The notes under the pieces are model-generated. The model did not search any database. It saw nothing but the letters and a program-made list of their open reading frames with translations, and was not told the DNA's origin. Made by a program: the position numbers and the translations under genes. From the NCBI GenBank assembly GCA_002401295.1, contig NVSR01000037.1:8571-22765 (forward strand): 14,195 bases of DNA. The letters are read 5' to 3'. This document shows positions 7,879-12,658 of this stretch, in pieces (positions within the stretch are counted from its first letter, which is position 1; each line of letters begins with the position of its first letter). This DNA comes from SAR324 cluster bacterium. Lineage in GTDB: Bacteria; SAR324; XYD2-FULL-50-16.

Positions 7879-9276
7879 ATGAATTCAGGAAGAATTATCC
7901 AGGTCATTGGCCCGGTAGTTGATGTTGAATTTGAAGAAGGGCATCTCCCAAATATTTTGGATGCTTTGACACTGAATTACGAGTACCAAGGCGAAAAAAT
8001 ATTGCTGATTCTGGAAGTCCAGCAGCATTTGGGAGAAAACAGCGTACGTACCGTATCCATGAGTGCTACTGATGGTTTGGTACGTGGTATGGAAGTTGTC
8101 GGAACAGGTTCTCCGATTAAAGTACCCGTAGGAAATGCGGTTCTTGGACGAATCCTAAATGTTACCGGTGATCCTGTAGATGAGTGTGGTCCCATTGACG
8201 CGGAAGAGCATTGGTCGATTCATCGTGATCCACCAAGGTTTGACGAGCAGGATACTTCCGCTTCCATGTTGGTCACGGGAATCAAGGTAATCGACTTAAT
8301 CTGCCCTTACTTGAAAGGTGGAAAGATTGGTCTCTTCGGTGGTGCCGGTGTAGGTAAGACTGTAGTGATCATGGAGTTGATCAACAACATCGCCACAAAT
8401 CACGGTGGTTATTCCGTATTTGCTGGTGTAGGTGAGCGAACTCGTGAAGGAAACGATCTCTGGCATGAGATGAAAGACTCTGGCGTATTGGAAAAAGCCG
8501 CCTTAGTTTACGGACAGATGAATGAGCCACCTGGAGCTCGCCTTCGTGTTGCTCTTTCCGGTCTGACCATAGCCGAGTACTTCCGTGATGTTCAGGGACA
8601 AGATGTACTGATGTTCATTGATAACATCTTCCGCTTTACTCAAGCCGGTTCTGAAGTATCCGCCTTACTGGGACGGATTCCTTCAGCGGTAGGTTACCAG
8701 CCGACTCTGTCTTACGAGATGGGTCTGCTGCAGGAACGAATTACATCAACCAACAAAGGTTCTATTACTTCCGTACAGGCAGTATACGTACCTGCGGATG
8801 ATTTAACCGATCCTGCTCCTGCCACAACTTTTGCTCACTTGGATGCGACGACTGTATTGTCTCGTGCTATTTCCGAGTTGGGAATTTACCCTGCGGTGGA
8901 TCCTTTGGATTCAACGTCTCGAATCCTGAATCCCGACGTATTGGGTCAAGAGCATTATGATGTCGCTCAGGGCGTTCAGTTGATTCTTCAGGAATACAAA
9001 GACCTGCAGGATATCATCGCCATCCTGGGTATGGACGAATTGTCTGATGATCAGAAAAAGACTGTAGAACGTGCTCGAAAGATTCAGCGCTTCTTATCTC
9101 AGCCTTTTACTGTAGCCAGCCAGTTTACCGGCCTTGACGGTGTGTATGTAGATGTCAAGGATACTATTCGTGGATTTAAGGAAATCCTGGATGGTAAGCA
9201 TGATGATCTTCCAGAACAAGCTTTCTATATGGTTGGTACCATTGAAGAAGCTCGTGAAAAAGCCAAGACCATCTAA
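7879..9276 (+). CDS. atpD: F-type ATP synthase subunit beta (catalytic)
   Basis: Beta carries the catalytic sites that make ATP from ADP and phosphate. The 465 residues show the P-loop GGAGVGKT at 154-161 (Lys160, Thr161), the catalytic Glu186 in GVGERTREGNDLWHEM, the Walker B aspartate in VLMFIDNIFRF (Asp248), the RIPSAVGYQPTLSYEMG segment and PADDLTDPAPATTFAHLDA. The C-terminal loop that contacts epsilon and gamma, usually DELSEED, reads DELSDDQ (386-392). The N-terminal beta-barrel begins GRIIQVIGPVVDVEF. GAGG nine bases before the ATG is the likely ribosome binding site. The 59-base gap before it is the longest inside the operon and includes a run of nine A's, but no clear promoter or terminator. 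Full length and intact. Confidence 0.98.
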   Translation: MNSGRIIQVIGPVVDVEFEEGHLPNILDALTLNYEYQGEKILLILEVQQHLGENSVRTVSMSATDGLVRGMEVVGTGSPIKVPVGNAVLGRILNVTGDPVDECGPIDAEEHWSIHRDPPRFDEQDTSASMLVTGIKVIDLICPYLKGGKIGLFGGAGVGKTVVIMELINNIATNHGGYSVFAGVGERTREGNDLWHEMKDSGVLEKAALVYGQMNEPPGARLRVALSGLTIAEYFRDVQGQDVLMFIDNIFRFTQAGSEVSALLGRIPSAVGYQPTLSYEMGLLQERITSTNKGSITSVQAVYVPADDLTDPAPATTFAHLDATTVLSRAISELGIYPAVDPLDSTSRILNPDVLGQEHYDVAQGVQLILQEYKDLQDIIAILGMDELSDDQKKTVERARKIQRFLSQPFTVASQFTGLDGVYVDVKDTIRGFKEILDGKHDDLPEQAFYMVGTIEEAREKAKTI

Positions 9277-9290
9277 CGAGGGTATAAACT

Positions 9291-9533
9291 ATGGCTCTAC
9301 AGCTTGAAGTGGTGACTCCTCGAGAAATTCTGTTAACAGCAGAAGCTGACTATGTCACAATCCCTGGTGTGATTGGTGAACTAGGAATTCTGCCAGGTCA
9401 CTTACCTGTTCTGACAGAATTGAAAGAAGGAGTACTCAGCTACAAAAAAGGTAGTGAGACTAAAGAAGTGAACATTCAGTCTGGTTATGCGGAAGTTCTG
9501 AAGGATAAAATTACCGTACTTGCGGTAGTATAA
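9291..9533 (+). CDS. atpC: F-type ATP synthase subunit epsilon, short form without C-terminal domain
   Basis: Epsilon sits at the foot of the central stalk and joins gamma to the c-ring. This copy has only 80 residues, whereas most bacterial epsilons have about 130-140. The N-terminal beta-sandwich is complete: LEVVTPREILLTAEADYVTI, then PGVIGELGILPGHLPVLTEL (a strong family motif), and the final strand GYAEVLKDKITVLAVV. The whole C-terminal pair of helices, which in other bacteria can extend into F1 and block ATP hydrolysis, is absent. There is no room for it downstream, because only about 50 bases separate the TAA from the terminator and no frame there encodes such helices. Short epsilons of this kind are known in a few groups such as green sulfur bacteria. 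It is the last gene of the operon, 14 bases after atpD. Confidence 0.93.
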   Translation: MALQLEVVTPREILLTAEADYVTIPGVIGELGILPGHLPVLTELKEGVLSYKKGSETKEVNIQSGYAEVLKDKITVLAVV

Positions 9534-9582
9534 GTCTGAAGAAATTCCCCTGTATCCACTGAAAGGGTTCTTTCTAAAAATG

Positions 9583-9620
9583 AAAAAAGGCCGCAATTTT
9601 TTATTGCGGCCTTTTTTTTT
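9583..9620 (+). terminator. intrinsic terminator of the atp operon
   Basis: The arms GGCCGCAA (9589-9596) and TTGCGGCC (9604-9611) form a perfect stem with a short T-rich loop, extended by six A-T pairs at the base and followed by nine T's. It begins about 50 bases after the atpC stop. Because of the A-run on the left it could also work in the opposite direction. Confidence 0.95.
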
Positions 9621-9643
9621 GCCTTTTTGAATATTTTTTTTTC

Positions 9644-9756
9644 CTCCAGTCAATCTGTTTTTTAGCCTATTCCCATAAACGGAGACCTGTAACAGATGGG
9701 TAGGTTGGAGCCTTTGCGTCATCCTACAACACCCCGACAAACCAAAGATGACTGAG
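9644..9756. other. possible structured RNA region, strand unknown
   Basis: The ends of this 113-base stretch can pair: 9644-9656 (CTCCAGTCAATCT) with 9746-9756 (AGATGACTGAG), giving 11 base pairs with two single-base bulges. Inside lie further short stems: CCCAT/ATGGG at 9672-9676 and 9696-9700, and GTAGG/CCTAC at 9700-9704 and 9723-9727. GTCATC (9718-9723) could instead pair with GATGAC (9747-9752), an alternative fold. On the minus strand a perfect TATAAT lies just upstream (9767-9772), and the atp terminator could end such a transcript, but no good -35 box is seen. I match it to no known RNA family. Chance pairing is a serious alternative. Confidence 0.25.
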
Positions 9757-9935
9757 TACTATAAATATTATATGTAGCCAATTGCACATTTGAGCCAAAA
9801 ACAAGAGGCCCAAAATGGCCTTAATTTTGATTTTAGTTGCCTTATAGATAGCAGAAGGCATGAAAGTGTATAAGTGCTGATTTCTTACGTATTGACTGTT
9901 TTTTAAAAAAATTGAATTTTTGGTAAATTTAGACT

Positions 9936-9973
9936 CTTGAATTCAAGCAATGGGTTTCAAATTTTTAAATTTG
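9936..9973. repeat. two neighbouring perfect palindromes
   Basis: CTTGAATTCAAG (9936-9947) is a perfect 12-base palindrome. Ten bases further on, CAAATTT-TT-AAATTTG (9958-9973) is a perfect inverted repeat with a two-base centre. Centres are about 24 bases apart, a little over two helical turns. They could be protein binding sites, but AT-rich palindromes also occur by chance. Confidence 0.4.
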
Positions 9974-10045
9974 TCTCCTATGGGGTGCTTTATCTATTTA
10001 GTGAAAAGGTGTAAGTTATTTTCCATATTGATTATAGGTAACTAT

Positions 10046-10132
10046 TTGATAGTGCGTTAATACTCAGTTTCTATCAATTTGTTCTGCCCGACTACAAAAC
10101 ATTTTTACTGACAAAGCGATACCAGCAGAACA
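10046..10132 (+). repeat. two inverted repeats in the leader of the 61-residue gene
   Basis: TTGATAG (10046-10052) pairs perfectly with CTATCAA (10071-10077), and TGTTCTGC (10080-10087) pairs perfectly with GCAGAACA (10125-10132). The two follow each other directly and end 26 bases before the start codon at 10159, so they could fold into two successive hairpins in a 5' leader, or act as operators. The inner loops are fairly long (18 and 37 bases), which weakens the RNA hairpin reading. Confidence 0.4.
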
Positions 10133-10158
10133 TTTGAATTAATCACAAGGAGAGGATT

Positions 10159-10344
10159 ATGACTACTTTGGCTAAGAAGAAAAGTAAGACTACAACAGAG
10201 GACATGTCACTCAGGGATTGGTATGCGGGAAAAGCATTGAATGGACTCCTGTCCAATCCAGAGAAAGCTGGTAACTCCGTCGAAGAAATATCAGAACTAG
10301 CATACCGCTACGCTGATGCCATGCTTCGCAAAGGACAAAAATAA
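10159..10344 (+). CDS. small hypothetical protein, phage-like small-protein style
   Basis: The gene encodes 61 residues with a strong ribosome binding site, AGGAG six bases before the ATG. After a basic, Lys/Thr-rich start (about 1-15) comes LRDWYAGKALNGLLSNPEKA (about 18-37), then EEISELAYRYADAMLRK (about 42-58), forming two probable helices. This layout, LRDWFAxxALxGLL followed by a helix with AYxxADAML, recalls a family of short uncharacterised proteins often found in phages and prophages, here from memory and without a search. No phage genes surround it. It stands alone upstream of two tiny ORFs and proA. The long, repeat-bearing leader suggests its own regulation. No function can be assigned. 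Confidence 0.72.
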   Translation: MTTLAKKKSKTTTEDMSLRDWYAGKALNGLLSNPEKAGNSVEEISELAYRYADAMLRKGQK

Positions 10345-10353
10345 GGACTCTCC

Positions 10354-10434
10354 ATGGCAACAACTCAGCAACTGACAATTCAGAGTACAACTCATTCAAA
10401 CTTGATTTCTATTACCTCACGAGTTAAAAAATGA
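10354..10434 (+). CDS. possible 26-residue peptide ORF
   Basis: Nine bases after the 61-residue gene, AAGGA stands six bases before an ATG that opens a 26-codon ORF starting MATTQQLTIQSTTHSNLISI. It is rich in Thr, Ser and Gln, with no membrane segment and no recognised family. The good ribosome binding site is the main support. Its last four bases overlap the next tiny ORF. It could be a leader peptide or a chance ORF. Confidence 0.3.
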   Translation: MATTQQLTIQSTTHSNLISITSRVKK

Positions 10435-10505
10435 GTGAAAGACTGAGTTTAGCCAAAAAGATTTTTCACCCGGACACTATTGTTAGAGGAAGGATATTTC
10501 CTTAA
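10431..10505 (+). CDS. possible 24-residue peptide ORF overlapping the previous one
   Basis: This ORF opens at an ATG that overlaps the previous stop in the pattern ATGA, an arrangement typical of coupled translation. It encodes 24 residues starting MSERLSLAKKIFHPDTIVRG, a basic peptide, and stops 33 bases before proA. No family is recognised and no separate ribosome binding site is visible. Together the two tiny ORFs fill the 194 bases between the 61-residue gene and proA, a stretch in which I see no terminator or promoter. Confidence 0.22.
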   Translation: MSERLSLAKKIFHPDTIVRGRIFP

Positions 10506-10538
10506 TCTGAGGGTTCAACGACAAAACCAAGGGAAACT

Positions 10539-11867
10539 ATGTCATCCACACAGACTTCAAAATCAACGGTCGCTCAAGCAGCTCGAAAGATTTCTCCTAA
10601 GTTATCAAATCTGAGTGGTGCAGAAAAAGACCAACTGCTCCTAAAAATCAGTGAGAACCTTAAGAACAATAAGCAACGAATCATTGAGGCCAACCAAAAA
10701 GATGTGCAAGCAGCTCAGAAAATGGTTGATCAAGGGGAACTGAGCACTCCGTTATTGAACCGCCTGATCTTAACTGATGATAAAATTGCGCAGCTCAGTA
10801 CCTATTTGGAAGAAGTTGCCAAGCTAGATGACCCCATTGGAAAAAAGCAGTTTGCTATGAAATTGGCAGAAGGCCTCGAACTGGAGAGAATATCCTGTCC
10901 CCTGGGTGTGGTTGCCATTATCTTTGAAAGTCGTCCGGAAGTGGTGATTCAGGTAACCGCCTTGAGCTTGAAGTCCGGTAATGCGGTCATCCTGAAGGGA
11001 GGAAGAGAAGCCAGTCATAGTAATCGAGTGCTCTTTGAACTGATAGAAGAAGTTCTAAAAGAAATGGATTTATTGGGTGCGGTCAACCTGATCGAAACCA
11101 GAGATGATGTGGCCAACCTGCTGGATCAGGAAGCCTATATCGATCTGATCATTCCCAGAGGTGGGAATGAGTTTGTACGTTATATTCAGGAAAATACTAA
11201 GATTCCCGTCTTGGGACATTCCTCTGGAATTTGCCATATCTACGTAGATCAGCAGTTTGATCTAGCCATGGCCACTAAGGTCTCTGTAGATGCCAAGGTC
11301 GATTATCCATCCGCTTGTAATGCGGTGGAAACAATCCTGGTACATGCGGGTAGTGCTGAAAGCTTCATTCCACAGCTAATACCAGAACTGCTGGAGAAAA
11401 AAGTTTCTGTAAAAGGTTGTGCAAGATCCTTAGAGATTGCGCAAAAAAACAAACTGAGTATGGAAGCAGCCAGCGAAGAGGATTGGGAAAGCGAGTATAG
11501 TGACTTAGTACTTTCAATCAAAGTGGTGGACTCAATGCAGGAGGCGATTGAGCATATCAATCGACATGGATCTCATCATACGGATAGCATCATTACCACA
11601 GAGAATAGCCATGCGGAGTTTTTCCTGCAGCAGGTAGATTCCGCCTGTGTCTTTCACAATGCTTCAACTCGATTCTCTGATGGTTATGTTTTTGGTTTGG
11701 GAGCGGAAGTTGGGATCAGTACAAATAAAACCCATGCTCGTGGCCCCGTAGGGCTGGATGGAATGATCATCTATAAATATCTGTTGCGAGGTGATGGACA
11801 AGTTAGAGGTGTTTTTTCCGGAAAGAATGCTCTTCCTTTCCTGCACCAAGCCTTACCTATCGATTAG
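10539..11867 (+). CDS. proA: gamma-glutamyl phosphate reductase (ProA), P5CS-like type
   Basis: ProA reduces gamma-glutamyl phosphate with NADPH to glutamate semialdehyde, the second step of proline synthesis. The 442 residues carry an aldehyde dehydrogenase-type fold with the catalytic Cys260 in DAKVDYPSACNAVETILV. Family segments include CPLGVVAIIFESRPEVVIQV (120-139), SGNAVILKGGREASHSN, PRGGNEFVRYIQ, IPVLGHSSGICHIYVD and NASTRFSDGYVFGLGAEVGIS with THARGPVGLDG. The wording (FESRP, VLGHxxGICHxYVD, DYPxACNAxETLLVH) and the tail RGDGQVRG...LPFLHQALPI recall the reductase half of plant P5CS and related bacterial enzymes more than E. coli ProA, and explain the length above the ~417 of E. coli. 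AAGGG five bases before the ATG is a good ribosome binding site. No proB kinase gene is in view. Confidence 0.95.
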   Translation: MSSTQTSKSTVAQAARKISPKLSNLSGAEKDQLLLKISENLKNNKQRIIEANQKDVQAAQKMVDQGELSTPLLNRLILTDDKIAQLSTYLEEVAKLDDPIGKKQFAMKLAEGLELERISCPLGVVAIIFESRPEVVIQVTALSLKSGNAVILKGGREASHSNRVLFELIEEVLKEMDLLGAVNLIETRDDVANLLDQEAYIDLIIPRGGNEFVRYIQENTKIPVLGHSSGICHIYVDQQFDLAMATKVSVDAKVDYPSACNAVETILVHAGSAESFIPQLIPELLEKKVSVKGCARSLEIAQKNKLSMEAASEEDWESEYSDLVLSIKVVDSMQEAIEHINRHGSHHTDSIITTENSHAEFFLQQVDSACVFHNASTRFSDGYVFGLGAEVGISTNKTHARGPVGLDGMIIYKYLLRGDGQVRGVFSGKNALPFLHQALPID

Positions 11868-11909
11868 TAGATCAAAACAGTATTGATTGATTCCTTCACT
11901 TCAAGCTCA

Positions 11910-11938
11910 ATGTGATTGAACAAAGAGTTCAATCACAT
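11910..11938 (+). repeat. perfect 12-bp hairpin between proA and rnhA
   Basis: ATGTGATTGAAC (11910-11921) and GTTCAATCACAT (11927-11938) are exact reverse complements around the five-base loop AAAGA. It lies 43 bases after the proA stop and 32 before the chosen rnhA ATG. No T-run follows on either strand, so it is not a classic intrinsic terminator. It could protect the proA mRNA 3' end, control rnhA translation, or be a protein binding site. Confidence 0.75.
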
Positions 11939-11969
11939 CACTCCATACCCTCTACATTTTAAAGAAGAT

Positions 11970-12587
11970 ATGACTACAAAGCGGGAAACAAAAGAAAACC
12001 TGCAAAGGCTTTCCTCCCTTTTGAACACTACCACTGGTATTCCACAACAGACACTGGGTGCTATCAATAAAGGCTTATTAGCTATACTTGAGCTACTAGG
12101 TTCCGAAACTGTAGCAGCGGTAGAAACTGAAGTAAAAAAAGTACCCCAAAGTTCTGATGGAACTATTCAAATTTGGTCTGATGGTGCCTGTACAGGCAAC
12201 CCTGGACCTGGTGGCTGGGGAACAGTCATCCGCTTTGGTCATGAAGAGATTGAGCTCTCCGGTTACTCTCCTCGCTCTACAAATAATATTATGGAAATGA
12301 CAGGCGCACTGGAGGGGATTCGACGAACACCAGAGGGATCAAAAATTACAGTGACCACAGATAGTCAATACCTTTTAAAAGGTATGACCCAGTGGCTTAC
12401 AGGCTGGAAACGACGTGGCTGGAAGAAAGCTGATGGGAAACCAGTATTAAACAAGGAGATCTGGATGGCTCTGGATAAAGAAGCTCAAACTCGCACGATT
12501 CGCTGGCATTGGGTTCGCGGTCATTCCGGTCACCCCGAAAATGAACGCTGTGATGAATTAGCCAGGAATGCCATCACTCAAGCCTAA
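11970..12587 (+). CDS. rnhA: ribonuclease HI with N-terminal extension
   Basis: RNase HI cuts the RNA strand of RNA-DNA hybrids. The catalytic domain (about residues 65-205) is very close to the E. coli enzyme: Asp71 in WSDGACTGNPGPGGWG, Glu109 in NNIMEMTGAL, Asp131 in TTDSQYLLKGMTQW and Asp195 in RCDELARNA, plus His185 in RGHSGHPENE and the basic handle WKRRGWKKADGKP. About 60 residues precede it, helical in appearance (LQRLSSLLNTTT...LGAINKGLLAILELLGSETVAAV). This is not the hybrid-binding domain found at the N-terminus of some RNases H1, and I do not recognise it. The frame reaches back to a TTG at 11916, but that codon lies inside the perfect hairpin; the ATG at 11970, with AAAGAAG upstream, is preferred, giving 205 residues. 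Confidence 0.93.
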   Translation: MTTKRETKENLQRLSSLLNTTTGIPQQTLGAINKGLLAILELLGSETVAAVETEVKKVPQSSDGTIQIWSDGACTGNPGPGGWGTVIRFGHEEIELSGYSPRSTNNIMEMTGALEGIRRTPEGSKITVTTDSQYLLKGMTQWLTGWKRRGWKKADGKPVLNKEIWMALDKEAQTRTIRWHWVRGHSGHPENERCDELARNAITQA

Positions 12588-12619
12588 TTCCAATAAGCCC
12601 AGTCCCCCACTTTGCTAAT

Positions 12620-12639
12620 AGCGGGCACATAGACCCGCT
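12620..12639. repeat. short hairpin between convergent rnhA and the acidic protein gene
   Basis: AGCGGG (12620-12625) pairs with CCCGCT (12634-12639) around an eight-base loop, in the 71-base gap between two converging genes. Its GC-rich stem and position suggest a transcription end for one or both genes, but no T-run follows on either strand, so a terminator role is only a possibility. Confidence 0.35.
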
Positions 12640-12658
12640 CTACAGTTCGGCCTCTTCC

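Larger units (their letters stand above)
9757..10158. other. AT-rich intergenic region without a convincing gene
   Basis: No ORF with a supported start is present, and no tRNA or known RNA motif was recognised. The region contains a small hairpin AGGCC/GGCCT at 9806-9821, a TTGACT at 9892-9897 that could be a -35 box but lacks a -10 at the right distance, two perfect palindromes near 9936-9973, and two inverted repeats at 10046-10132 just before the next gene. It likely holds the promoter and 5' leader for the downstream small gene. Confidence 0.6.

Noticed and set aside
9402..9740. A 112-codon leftward frame across the end of atpC and the terminator.
   Set aside because: It runs antisense through atpC and the terminator hairpin, and its Lys-rich middle is simply the translated A/T runs.
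9700..9760. On the minus strand GACGCAAAGG recalls the conserved GGGACGCAAAGCC string of c-di-GMP-I (GEMM) riboswitches.
   Set aside because: The other invariant parts (the ACAGGGCAAACC strand, the GNRA-capped helix and the receptor) are missing, and no leftward gene lies downstream.
9950..10060. A 36-codon rightward ORF from the ATG at 9950.
   Set aside because: It has no ribosome binding site, is very AT-rich and hydrophobic without a clear pattern, and runs through a palindrome; it looks like a chance ORF.
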